Below are positions 47,817 through 58,150 of a stretch of DNA of 64,000 bases, one piece after another. The first letter of the stretch is position 1. The number at the start of each line of letters is the position of its first letter. Below the pieces are notes generated by a model that did not search any database, had not been told where the DNA came from, and saw only the letters and a list, made by a program, of their open reading frames with translations. The stretch is from Loripinus fragilis (Eukaryota; Mollusca; Bivalvia; Lucinida; Lucinidae). Position numbers and translations under genes: made by a program. The DNA lies in NCBI GenBank assembly GCA_964019695.1, contig OZ026522.1, positions 64,813,811-64,877,810 of the forward strand. The letters run 5' to 3'.

Positions 47817-48046
47817 CCCTTAAAGCGCCAATCACAACAAAATTCGACTGCTTTTGTCGTCTGCTGAAATGCTTTAGAAGCCTTTCCAACAAACAGTGTA
47901 TACCCAGATCAGGCAGTCTGATCTAGGCCCACACTGTTTGTCTCTATACATAGCTTTGTTAAATAAAGTTAGCAAAAAATTGCAGCAGACGACAAATGCA
48001 GACGGAATTTTCGAATGATTTTTTTTTTTTTCTGGGGCTTTAAGGG
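47817..48046. mobile_element. piggyBac-type MITE, 230 bp
   Basis: Ends CCCTTAAAGCGCC and GGGGCTTTAAGGG. TTAA lies to the right and GTAA, one change from TTAA, to the left. It splits family X at ACGATTAAAGCG. A sister copy is at 60833-61036. Internal arms share CAGCAGACGACAAA. Confidence 0.8.
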
Positions 48047-48517
48047 TTAAAGCGTACCTATGCTGATTTACCCAATTTACTGTAGACCAGTCTAAATTGA
48101 CAGTGAATGGCAGTGTTCTGTCTGACACACCCAACGTCCGTTACCTGGTCGCACTATAATAAAAAGAAAAATCAAATATTTGTCATGAATATATGACATT
48201 TATTTCATCTCATGAAGTAAAACATGACTACTATAAATTCGGAAATTTTTGCGAGGTGTTTATATTCGTGAAACTTTGCATGTGCAAAGTTTTGTAAATA
48301 TAAAACCATTGTGAAATGGTGAAATCACTCGGTAGTTTACTGATATAGGTAAATCATGTCTTAGTTGCAAATTTTAAACATCGCAAATATGTCTTTTAAC
48401 GCTATTAAGCAAAAATAAAGTTCTCACGAAAATTTCCTAATTTACAATATTCTATTACTTTCTCTTCATGAAGTAAATGTCATGTTCAATCATTTGAATA
48501 AGCTGTATTTATTTCAG

Positions 48518-48651
48518 GGTTATTTTGCAAGCTCATGTGCCAAGACATTTGAAGCAACAGGTGATGACAACTACAAAACAACCAATCCTGTTTGCCAGTA
48601 TACATCACAACAGATTGAAGGTCTTGGTTATGGGTACTCTTATGAGCTCAT
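48518..48651 (+). CDS. Exon: Cys-containing REJ-like segment
   Basis: A 134 bp exon between ATTTCAG and AT|GTAAGT, entering in phase 0 and leaving in phase 2. It encodes about 44 residues with two cysteines (SSCAKTF and NPVCQYTSQQ) and no stop. It fits exactly between the phase-0 end of 38703 and the 44 bp exon at 49575. Its domain is not recognised on its own. From position it is extracellular and probably closes the preceding module. Confidence 0.65.
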
Positions 48652-49219
48652 GTAAGTTTCTATTTATGATCTCAATCAAATCACTAAGAAGCCTGGTTTA
48701 AATAATTACATGCTGGGTAATATTACTTTTATGTCTTTTTCAGGAAATTTAGTTATGCCTGCGCTTCATGGAATTTCCAAATAATCTAGGAAAACAGATC
48801 GTTCAGAAATAGAGAGAACCTACAAAGTTGAAAACAGCAGACTCTGTTTCATTCATGAATGAGAATTAATTTAAAGTTCAACAGCTCTCACCCCCCCAGC
48901 GCTGCTTAAGTGGTATTCTGCTTTCTGCCAGCACCTAATATTCCTGAAATCCCAGAATATAAAAAATATCAACATTATATCAATGTTTGTTGAGAAACTC
49001 TACCAACTTTACATGGCGTAATGACAACTGTTGCAGCCTTTAAAGCAAGGGGAAAAATTAAATATATATATATTTGGAAAATGAAATAAAAAAAATCTAC
49101 ATCATAAATAGCAATAAATTATTTTGGGTAGGTAACAATTTCAATGAGTGAGTCAGGTGGTGGCAAACAAAAAACTTTTTAAAGGTCAATCTTGTTACAA
49201 ATGTTTGGTGGTGTTTAAA

Positions 49220-49548
49220 CAGGGTTTGCACAGGCTTGAAAAGTATTTGAATATACAGGACTGTCTTGAAAATTCCTTGAAAATAAAATTTGTCTTGAAT
49301 TTTGTCATTTACAGGAGGATTCAACAGTGTTTTTGGAAACCTAAATCAGTATATGCTGCACCAAATAAAGACACCACAATTTTATACTAATTATCTTAAA
49401 TCAATATCTTTTATGATAGACTCTAGCATTTCAGAAGTAGAAATCAGTATTTTTCTTAAGTTTTCAGTCCTCGAAAACTGTAGGAAAGTCTTTGAGAAGT
49501 CCTTGGAAAGTCCTTGAATTTTACACAATCTTGCCTGTATGAACCCTG
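49220..49548. mobile_element. CAGGGTT-TIR element, copy b
   Basis: Ends CAGGGTTTGCACAGGCTTG and GCCTGTATGAACCCTG, with 5 bp target-site duplication TTAAA (49215-49219 and 49549-49553). It ends 26 bp before the micro-exon at 49575. Confidence 0.92.
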
Positions 49549-49574
49549 TTAAAGGACAGGCTTTTTTTCTTCAG

Positions 49575-49618
49575 GAAATGCAGTTTTGCCAGTGCCTCTT
49601 CACCTCCAGATAATACAG
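49575..49618 (+). CDS. Exon: 44 bp micro-exon linking to the lectin domain
   Basis: A 44 bp exon after a strong polypyrimidine tract (CTTTTTTTCTTCAG), ending ACAG|GTAATT. It takes the AT left by the previous exon to form a Met codon, then reads KCSFASASSPPDNT, and leaves a G that starts the lectin exon with GKRVICEG. The exact phase fit on both sides is the main support. A 329 bp transposon (49220-49548) ends only 26 bp upstream, so the branch point probably lies in or at the edge of that insertion. Confidence 0.6.
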
Positions 49619-49701
49619 GTAATTCTCATACATGATTGTCTTGTTGCAAGTTTGTTTTGATGCTTGTTTGATTTGATGCTTAAGTTAAAGTTAGCCATTC
49701 T

Positions 49702-49845
49702 TTTACTCTTTATCTGAGAAAAGGGAAATGTCCCAACAAGACTAGAAAATTGTTGACCGGAATGTAAAGCTGCTTTACATCCTGGTCAACAATTTTCTAG
49801 TCTTGTTGAGACATTTCCCTTTTCTCAGATAAAGAGAAAAAATGG
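49702..49845. repeat. ~70 bp-arm palindrome
   Basis: TTTATCTGAGAAAAGGGAAA through GACCGGAATGTAAAGC is followed at once by its near-exact reverse complement, with almost no loop. The arm resembles the SINE tail (GGGATGTAAAG). It lies 83 bp downstream of the micro-exon donor. Confidence 0.9.
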
Positions 49846-49859
49846 CTAATTTTAACCTG

Positions 49860-50790
49860 TTACCCCTCAAGGAATAATGGACCATTATTCTAAGCACCTT
49901 CACAGGGTTAAAGCTTTGACTACTAACATGTCTCACATAGGTTGATAATCTTCCAGGTGTCGCGGGTTCTTGTCTTGCTTTCAGTGTTAGTATCTCATAA
50001 TATATCTGGTATTTTGTAAATATTTTATACATTGATTTGTGTTAATGGCTTACCCTACCCCTGAATGGGTACTTTGGCAAGTAGTGAAGATCCAGATGAA
50101 ATGCCACATAATGTGGCATTTCATCAGGATCTGCATTGTTTGCTATGACAAAATCCGGTCTTCACAGAAAGAAATGCAAAATTTTTCGGAAATTATAACC
50201 TGTGACCCCTCAATATATACAATGGACCATTAAGTCATGACCCCTCAATATATACAATGGTCAATGGACCATCCTGACTTAATTGTAAGTAATTTTATGG
50301 TAAATTCCATCCGTCTGACAGTTGTCCAACTACATTAGTTCTGAAGGCACACTTTCAGCATCACTGGATAGCTGCACTGTACAGCACATGAAGACTCAAG
50401 ACTGACATTCCACATATATGGGCTAGCACAGAATATTTTTGCACTTATTCCCAGCCCTTTCATTATTAGGAGGCAGGAAGCTAAATTGCCTTCTACTCTT
50501 CAAGCTAATCAGTCTACTTTCGAGGCAATATCACATGTTTTAAAATCACCATATAATCTGCCTTCTACCTGAGGTTTACAGCCTACTTTAAAAATAAATG
50601 GAATGGCTGTATCCCATCAGTGGGCGGCGAAGGCTCAGATTAGTTGCATGTATGCACAGTCTCATCAGAGCCCTAAAGTTTGCTTCTCGTATACACTTAA
50701 GATGTAGAGCAACGCCCAGACATAAAAATCAGACCTCTAGTCTAGCACTGTGGGATATGTGGCATCAACTCTTGATTAGTACATATGGGC
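49860..50790. other. Intron DNA with a recurrent hairpin
   Basis: No exon seen. A 60 bp hairpin (GATCCAGATGAAATGCCACA and its inverse) lies at 50085-50140. Confidence 0.5.
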
Positions 50791-50794
50791 GCTC

Positions 50795-51055
50795 CCAGAA
50801 AATTTTGTCAGGGGGCGTCCAACTTTGACAACCTTTTTTATTTTAGTTGATGAGGAGTGGGAAAATCCAAATACCACTATAAATGGGCCATCATCGGCGC
50901 GCCAGCGAATGGCGTTGGTCCAACATTAAATGCTGACTCGGTGGCTTTGTGATTTTTCAGGGGATCTGGACCAGAATTGCTAAGAAACCCTATATTTTTG
51001 TGATTTTTCAGGGGGCGTTCTGGACCCCCTGTCCCCCTCTGGATCAACATATGGT
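50795..51055. mobile_element. GGATCCAG-type MITE, diverged
   Basis: From GCGCTCCCAGAAAATTTTGT through TTTGTGATTTTTCAGGGGG blocks to CCCCTCTGGATCAACATATGG. It shares the layout of 32360-32675 but lacks most of the central hairpin. Confidence 0.65.
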
Positions 51056-51217
51056 ATACTACCTTCTTAAAAACATATTCTTATTTGCTATTCTGCAAGA
51101 AGCTATTTAGGCCAAATAAAAAACTACAATTTTTTTAAGGGTAACCGGACCCTACTATACCTAAATTTACTAGTGAAACCTAGAATTTTTTCCAGGTTTT
51201 CTGGAAAAAAAATAATT

Positions 51218-51265
51218 TTATGCATTTTGAAAGGCAAAATGCCTTTCAAAATGCATAAAATTGTA
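51218..51265. repeat. Perfect 22 bp-arm palindrome
   Basis: TTTTATGCATTTTGAAAGGC is followed, after a 5 base AAAAT-type loop, by its inverse GCCTTTCAAAATGCATAAAA. It lies in the intron 120 bp before the lectin exon. Confidence 0.9.
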
Positions 51266-51385
51266 TTTATTTTCCAGAAAAATAATAATTATAAAAAAAT
51301 ATGTCTGCCTATCCTACCTAAAATTTTCAGATTCGTTACCCGAAACACACTTATTTTTTTCATTTACATTGTATAACCTTAACAG

Positions 51386-51676
51386 GAAAGCGGGTAATAT
51401 GTGAAGGTAATGAAGGAACTTTGAGTTGCTCCGAGACGGCAAGTTCAACTATAGTAATAGATACAGCAAACTTTGGTCGGATGTCATCATCGGTATGTAT
51501 CCATGAAGAAATGGAAAACACAAACTGCAAAGCGTCAACATCCCTTCAAGTTGTGAAAGGTCTATGTGAGTCTAAAGTTTCATGTGTTCTAAAGGCAGAA
51601 GGTAGCGAGTTTGGTGGGGACCCATGTTCGGGCACTTACAAATACTTGGAAGTGGACTTCAGCTGCAGGATCTCAG
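51386..51676 (+). CDS. Exon: SUEL/galactose-binding lectin domain
   Basis: A 291 bp symmetric phase 1-1 exon encoding one complete domain of about 97 residues. It matches the SUEL (sea urchin egg lectin, Gal_Lectin) family: VICEGNEGTLSC at the start, ANFGR in the middle, then GLCESKVSCVLKA and FGGDPCSGTYKYLEVDFSC at the end. Eight cysteines are visible, as expected for four disulfides. The family binds galactose or rhamnose, and the same domain occurs in latrophilins and PKD1L2. A one-exon, 1-1-phase lectin cassette is consistent with exon shuffling. This is the clearest domain call in the window. Confidence 0.92.
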
Positions 51677-51697
51677 GTTAGTCTTCAGTTAGGCCAT

Positions 51698-51758
51698 TTT
51701 CATGGCTACCTAGTATTGAGCAAAATGCAGTTTGCTCAATATTAGGTAGCCATAAAAA
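51698..51758. repeat. Hairpin beside the lectin exon donor
   Basis: CATGGCTACCTAGTATTGAG and its inverse CTCAATATTAGGTAGCCAT form a ~20 bp stem with a short loop, about 20 bases after the donor at 51676. Confidence 0.85.
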
Positions 51759-51867
51759 GTCTCATTTTTAGGCTAAACAAATATTTTGGGTAGAACTCAT
51801 ATATTCTGTCTTACACTTTATCACCAGCACCTGTGTGATTTCCTTTATTTGTTTTCAGTGTGTGTTT

Positions 51868-53155
51868 TTATCCCCCGACAAAGTCGGAGGGATATAGTTT
51901 TGGCGTCGTCCGTCCGTCGGAAGTCCGTCCACACTTTTTGTCTGTCCGGAACCATATCTCAGTAACTATTGGTCAGATTTGATTCATTCTTGGTACAAAT
52001 GATAAGTACCATGAACTTTCGACATCCTATAAGTTTGGTCAAAATCGACCCATTAACACTTGAGTTATTGCCCTTGTTTAAGTATAGGCAATTATAAGGC
52101 AAAACCTATATTAGCTTTTTTGTGTGATGATCTTCACATTTCATCAAAGCTATTTTATTTAACGACTTCTCACTATTAGACCATGATTGCCAAGTGCCTG
52201 TAGATAAGCATGGCAGTGTCAAAGTTTTACCCCACCCCCCCTTTGACCCCACCTAAGGGGCCAAAAGGGTCAAATGTCAAATATTTTAATTTCGCAATAA
52301 CTAAGGCAATTGTTAATATTTTTGGCTGAAATTTTGCATACAGGCAGAGCAGCATTAGATATGAAACATATCATACGGGATTTTAGTTTGAAGGCCTGGG
52401 TCCGAGCCTGTTGGGTGGACTTAGGGGGTGGGGCTGAGTTCAAAATTAAATTTTTTCAGAATATGGTCATGTTGCATATCAAATTAAAGCTGACGACGCT
52501 GGCAACAACATGGTAGCAAATATTTTGCCCACAGACACACCCTTGACCCAGGGGGGTAGGGTCAAAAGGTCAAACTATATATTTTTCTGAAAGTAGTCAT
52601 GTTGCATATCAAATTAAAGCTGACGACGCTGGCAGCAACATGGTAGCAAATATTTTGCCCACAGACACACCCTCGACCCAGGGGATGGGGTCAAAAGGTC
52701 AAACTATACCTTTTTCTGAAAGTAGTCATGTTGCATATCAAATTAAAGAGAATTGAGCACAGAGCACCATGAAAGCAAACATGCTGTCATTACACACACC
52801 AATGACCTCTGGGGTTGGGTCAAAAGGTCATTTTATTTTTCTTTTCTAAAAGTGGTCATGTTACATATCAAATTAAAGTGGAAGAAGTGTAGACCTACAT
52901 GCAAGGTAACACTTTGAATTTACACACACCCTTGACCTCTGGGGTTGGGTTTAAAGGTCAGATAGTGAAATTATGCAGATGTAAGTATATTTTTTATTAA
53001 ACTAGGCACTAAAACATACTTGACAGGTGTTTGTTATGATCTGAATAATACTGAAGGTGAACTAAGGGTTAGATAAATGGGATTTATGTTTTGTGATTTA
53101 CATGTTTCTCTCATATAACCCTTCGTCGGGGGATATAAATTCGTGGCATTTGTCT
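51868..53155 (+). mobile_element. Pearl/Helentron-like element with TATCCCCCGAC ends
   Basis: The left end TATCCCCCGACAAAGTCGGA is a hairpin, followed by GTCCGTCCGTCGG. The inner repeats share GGTCATGTTGCATATCAAAT and CTGACGACGCTGGCA.CAACA, with three near-identical ~120 bp units from 52440 to 52760. The right end CGTCGGGGGATATAAATT mirrors the left. It lies in the intron after the lectin exon. Confidence 0.75.
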
Positions 53156-53409
53156 TGTTTAGGCCTGTTTTGATGACTGATGTTGGGTCGTGTTCCCAAT
53201 GACAAAAATTAGTTTTGCCCCCACTTTCAAGAAGAAAATTCCCAATTTAAGAAACAAAAAATATCACCATTTAGCATCTGTGTGTGTTGGCTGAATGAAA
53301 ATCCCAATCTTCAAAAAAAGATTTTTTTTTTTGAAGATGGGGATTTTTTTCAAAGTAGTGGTGTCATGGTATTAAACCTTGGTCTTACCACATTTTTTTC
53401 ACAGAGATT

Positions 53410-53617
53410 CAGTCCTTTAGTTAAGAGTGTGTATCAATTTTTTTTATTTTTTTCTTATTTCTCAACCAAAACATATGTTGCAGGTACTCAAAAGAACCGT
53501 CTCAAAGAGACGGTTCTTTTGAGAATCCAAAACATGTTAAAAATGATGGGTTAGAAAATATTAACAATTTTTTTTGTAGGCTGAAAATTTCTGTTTATTT
53601 GTTTATCTAAACCTATG
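53410..53617. mobile_element. Hairpin MITE with 6 bp TSD
   Basis: Starts CAGTCCTTTAGTTAAGAG and ends TTATCTAAACCTATG, flanked by GAGATT (53404-53409 and 53618-53623). The central hairpin is AAAGAACCGTCTC-AAA-GAGACGGTTCTTT. Same family as 63713-63864; fragments near 33985-34335 and 27120-27260. Confidence 0.85.
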
Positions 53618-53927
53618 GAGATTCCATTGGCCCAGAGAAACAAAAATTTGAGCATTAAATTGTGATTATTTTCTTATCTATCAGTTTTAAGATATGTTTT
53701 GGGTGCTCAAAGAGATGGTTTTGTTGAGAATCCAAAAAAATATGTTTTGGTTGAAAAATATGAAAATAGATTTTTAATTATGTTCTCTTATCTATTAAAA
53801 GGTCTAGAGATTATTCAATGCCTACCTATGATATATGCTGGGCAGTTGTCAGTTTTTCATGAAAGTTTAAGATTTTCTAATTTTTAATTTCTTACATGAG
53901 CTTAAAGTAAATTTTCTATTGTTTTAG

Positions 53928-54090
53928 CCAGTCAATATCAAGTTACAACTCCAGAAGTTACTAGTCCAAAAGTTACAACTTCAATAGCTATAGAGCAGAA
54001 TGTTGCTACAAGCCCAGAAGCAAGAATGCAGCCTGGGACTTCAAGTCCCCCATCTATAATCCAGTCTCTTGGTTGCAGATTAACATTTCA
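53928..54090 (+). CDS. Exon: Ser/Thr/Pro-rich linker
   Basis: A 163 bp exon between TTTTAG and CA|GTAAGT, entering in phase 1 and leaving in phase 2. It encodes about 54 residues with repeated VTTPEVTSPKVTTS and TSSPPS stretches, then SLGCRLTF. The composition suggests an O-glycosylated, extended stalk between the lectin domain and the following REJ-like region, as in other mosaic receptors. Function is inferred from composition only. The next intron (5.7 kb) carries a 3.66 kb TIR element and a further TE copy near its acceptor. Confidence 0.7.
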
Positions 54091-55667
54091 GTAAGTTGTT
54101 AAACACATTCAGTCCTGAGATACTTTCTTCTTATCTGGAAGGGTACATTATCTAAAAAAAGGGGTATTAACCCTTATCCTGCAGAGCTCAGATATATCCT
54201 CTTTAGAAAAATAGTGAAGGTTCAGATCAGGTGGCTTCTGGCAAAGCCATCTGATCAGAATCTGCACTTTTTCTATGCAGCATCAGATTCTACTGTAATA
54301 ATTGAAATCACACAAATGAATTGGCTGGAAAATAGAAGTGAATGTGCCATTTGAAAGTTTGTTCACTGGGACAAGGGTTAATGATAATTAACAAAATAGG
54401 TTCTTTGGTGTTAAGAAAATACAGAAACAAAAATGTTTCAGACAGGTGCGGAGGATTGGCCCTGAGGTTGTAAAACTTTTCCTACGGTAAATCTTGTATT
54501 AGTTCGTACAGTAAAAAATAATTATTTTTCGCTGTGTACGAACTAATAAAAATTAATTTCCTGAGAAACGGGACTGTACGAACTAATAAAATGAAATTCT
54601 GAAGATCGAAAAACGGGACCAAAAACATGCGAAAATTGCCAAAGAGGGGGGAATTTCTGTTTATCCTTTTAGCCTAATTACAGGCTGAATGTCTGATCAG
54701 TATTTTCAATTAAACTAACATTCTTAATAGCATGGTGAAAGATTGAAAATAAACAACCGTAAAAGTCCGGATTGCCGTTTCAACCGACTCACATGCAATG
54801 TGCGATATACCCGGCGATGTCACCCGGTTACAGGCCAACTTTACATAGGCCTGCTTTACGGAAGAGATGTCACGTCGGACTTGTTCTATGACGATTGCCT
54901 TGATTGGAATCATACTCGGCCCCACTGGGTCCGAGGAATCATAACAAAAATACAACTTCTGTTCACTACCGACGGCTAGCTGTACAACGTAACAGAGCAA
55001 TGTATACCGCAGCTTTCGTTTTTGGTCATGATGTAGATTCTTTTTTTCTTAGAACCCTCGAAAATGCAGCATAGAAGTAGACAAGACAATACATGTACGT
55101 ACATTCAGTCCTACAGGTTAGACGTACGCTCATTGATTTGGAATGAAAAATGAAAATGGCGACTTCTAAATATGAAATATGAACAACTGGAACGCAGAAC
55201 TCTCATGAATCAGAGTAGTACATTTCTCTGCCTTCATATTGTAAAAAGACCCACAACTTACGTTTTTGCGAATGCTTACTCCATTTAAAGGCTTTGTATG
55301 AACACCTATATTTCTGCATAGGTTGGTTGGTTCGACTCTTCATCATACGTCGTATTCCTTGTGGCGACATAACATGCTCAGCTTGTTCGCACACCCCCTT
55401 ACGTGTTAGCTCGGACCCAATATAGCTCGGTGTTAGGCTGTTAGCATTCTAAGATTATGATAATGGCAATTAATGTAGAACCAGATTCCCGTACTTTGTC
55501 ATCTTCGGTCGCTTGACCATGGAAAAGCCATTACATGAGAAAATCTGTCTTTCGTGATTTGAGGCTGACTGACTCTTTTACAGCCAGAAACAGGGTTGGA
55601 TGCACATGCTAGTCTTTGCACTGCTATTTGAACACCATGCTATCCCGTGTACACCTTGATTTCCATG

Positions 55668-55950
55668 CGCGGATCCAGGATTTTTCGTCAGGGGGGGGGG
55701 TCCGGGTCAATCGGACAAAAAAGCCCTGACAACGTTTTTTTTTAGTCCTCAGCTTATTTTACTGAAGTCAAATGGTTAATTTCGAAGAAAACTATCATTT
55801 CAAGGTTCCAGAGGGGGTCCAACATCTTCCAGGGGGGGGGGTCCAACTTTTTCCAGGGCGGTCCAATTGCTTATACCCTATAGAAACCCAGATAACTTGT
55901 GATTTTCCAGGGGGTCCGGACCCCCTGACCCCCCTTTGGATCCGCACTTG
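55668..55950. mobile_element. GGATCCAG-type MITE
   Basis: GCGCGGATCCAGGATTTTTC at the left and CCCCTTTGGATCCGCAC at the right, with GGGGGGTCC blocks. It is inserted in the 3.66 kb TIR element. Confidence 0.85.
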
Positions 55951-56072
55951 CTATCTTGACCAGCAGGAGATAGCTTTTTTCCGTTTAGTCGTCGTTGGGT
56001 GGTATTTTTCAGTTTTATTTAAATTTTGATAGACCATGATTCTGTAAGCAAACTGTGGCGTCAGGCGACCCC

Positions 56073-56285
56073 ACGTGCGGATCCAGAGGGGGGTTAGGGG
56101 GTCCGGACCCCCCATGGAAAATCACAAGTTATATGGGTTTCTTTGGACACCACCCACCCCCTGGAATAAGTTGGACCCCCTCCTCCCCTCTGTAATAAAA
56201 CCATTGGATCCACTCTGTAAACTGTAAAATAAGCTGATGACTAAGCAAAACATTGTCCAGACTGTTTTCTGGCCGTCGGGAATCG

Positions 56286-56346
<61 letters not shown>

Positions 56347-56378
56347 CCTGACAAAAAATCCTGGATCCGCGCATGAAC
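56073..56378 (-). mobile_element. GGATCCAG-type MITE with a ~60 bp poly-C run
   Basis: GTGCGGATCCAGAGGGG at the left and AAATCCTGGATCCGCGC at the right. An uninterrupted C run covers about 56286-56345, and the length is likely unreliable in any assembly. It creates artefactual poly-Gly reading frames on the minus strand. Confidence 0.85.
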
Positions 56379-56639
56379 CCTGTTCGACTTGTTCATAACG
56401 TCTGGGCCATGTGCAATGTACATTTTCTTGCGTCAAGGCCATCATCACGTGCGACCCCAAACTTTAAAACAACACGTGGCCGGAATTGATGTGCGCGGTC
56501 TCTTTGATCTTAAAAAGGATCATGCTGTCTTTGCCCTTGGCGACAGCTGATATGATTAGCAGACGTTTTGTGAATTGACCAGTCCCAGCAAAAAAATAAA
56601 AATAAAATGTGAATTCAAACTGTTTGAAACTCTGATATG

Positions 56640-56812
56640 GGCGGAGACAGAGGGGGCAGGGGGTCCGGACCTCCCCATGAAAATCATAAGTTGCCATTTG
56701 TTTCCAAGAAGAAAAACTGGTACGAACCTCCCTCGAGAAGCAATTCGACCCTCCCCCCCCCCCCCCCCCCCCCCCCTCCCGTTGGAATTGCCTGGATCCG
56801 CGCACGCATGTC
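56640..56812 (-). mobile_element. GGATCCAG-type MITE, short, with poly-C
   Basis: GGGGGTCCGGACCTCCC at the left, a C-rich run at 56751-56779, and GCCTGGATCCGCGCACG at the right. Confidence 0.75.
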
Positions 56813-57990
56813 TGACAGGAATTTTTATTTTTTTGCATATAGCAGGTTTAGCTATCATACTTTCTAGAGATAATTGGTAGAACTGCGCAGGTGTGCTGGC
56901 TGATCTGCGCCTTTGTTGTTTGCATACAAAAAAGTTTCTCGCGGAATTGGGTAAAAAAGCTAAGTTGCAAATTTAAATATACACGGACGGTAAACGAGAG
57001 GCTTTTTCGACCATTGTTTTCTTATCTGAAAGCAAGCAATTGTTGCGGTGTTAGTGGGACTATAAGCCTAACTTTAGACATGCACCTTAATCTACATTCC
57101 TTGTATGTGAGCATTTATGCCCCTGGCAAGACTGTGTGGATGTGCAGGCTCGTCTGAGCCTTCGCTGGTTGCATGTGCGAGAGGTACCATAATCTCATGA
57201 ACTGGCTCGTTTCATAGACAGCCCAATGTAAAGCATGATGCAGAAGCATGCATAAATCACTTTTCCTCTTGGTTTGTGCGTCTGTGCGTACGTGTGATGA
57301 TCCACAGGAATCATTTAATGTGTAAGACCCATAATACAATTTCATGAGGACGCCGCGCTAGGCTCATCAGTGTCGTCTTTGTTTGATAAAAAGTTCCATC
57401 GGATATACAATGTATATAGTTATTTTATTACGCTTATTGCGTGCGCGTTTTGGTGAAACTTAGAAATGAAATTGATACAAGCACATTTAAAGCACAGCTA
57501 ATTAGTGGGAGTACGTAGGTGTCTAGATTCTTCATCCACTCCAAAACTTTGAGTTACCCGACGAGATTGCACAAAAGCACAGGCTCCCCTGAGCCTTCGT
57601 TGATAACATTTGTGATTAACACCAGCCGATAGGGTTTCATCATGCTCGGATCCAGTGATTAAAAAAAAGACGCTTGGGCATATTTATGACACAGAAAGAC
57701 CAGAAAGGCTCAATGATCACAGACACGTAGGACACTGTGTGCACGCGCGCGTGGTTGTGTACATGTATTTGATTTTTGTCATGACTGGACAAAATATCTC
57801 CGCGATTTGCATCAGTCCGACGTTCATTGAACCTGGCGTTTATCATTGAATAAAAGTTTGGCATGCATCAATGCTGGATGCACGCGCATAAGCGACACTG
57901 ACGATCGCACTGACAGGCGAAACGCTCCTGTTCCGCTGAGATGTGCTCGACGAAAAACGAAAGCATCGTAGACAGACACACTGATTGACC
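56813..57990. other. Unassigned interior of the 3.66 kb element
   Basis: Several short open frames, none recognisable. The phrase CAGGCTC(G/C)(T/C)CTGAGCCTTCG occurs at 57147 and 57579. Confidence 0.4.
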
Positions 57991-58150
57991 AAATGAACGG
58001 AAAAAACGTTGTGTACGAACTATTAAAAATTACAAATAGGAAAAATGACCACTGTACGAACTAATACATGACATTTTGAGCTGACCGGTCATAAATAATT
58101 TATGGTGTACGAACTATTCGAGTGTACGAACTAATACAAGATTTACCGTA

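Larger units (their letters stand above)
39413..48156 (+). mobile_element. Family X TIR element, copy 3, expanded to 8.7 kb by nested insertions
   Basis: Left terminus TACTCCGTCCAGATAAGAGA at 39413 and right terminus CCAACGTCCGTTACCTGGTC then GCACTA at 48156, matching copy 2. X sequence appears in five pieces: 39413-39871, about 41190-41255, about 42085-42426, 47536-47816 and 48047-48156. Between them lie a Helentron-like element, a block of MITE and SINE scraps, the 5.1 kb TIR element and a piggyBac-type MITE. The whole complex occupies one intron of the polycystin-like gene. Confidence 0.85.
54485..58148. mobile_element. 3.66 kb TIR element with repeated GTACGAACTAATA motif
   Basis: Inverted termini CGGTAAATCTTGTATTAGTT then CGTACA, perfect for about 26 bp, flanked by TA at both ends (54483-54484 and 58149-58150). 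GTACGAACTA(A/T)T(A/T/C) occurs seven times: inside the left TIR on the minus strand, at 54536, 54576, 58013, 58054, 58107 and 58124. All lie within ~140 bp of an end. The interior has GGATCCAG MITEs, poly-C/poly-G runs and no recognised transposase. The ORF at 54743-54979 is unrecognised. Confidence 0.85.

Noticed and set aside
54743..54979. Small gene on the + strand
   Set aside because: No recognisable domain and it lies inside a TIR element; not supported beyond being open.
56122..56880. Gly-rich and Pro-rich open frames
   Set aside because: They come from poly-C/poly-G runs inside MITEs.
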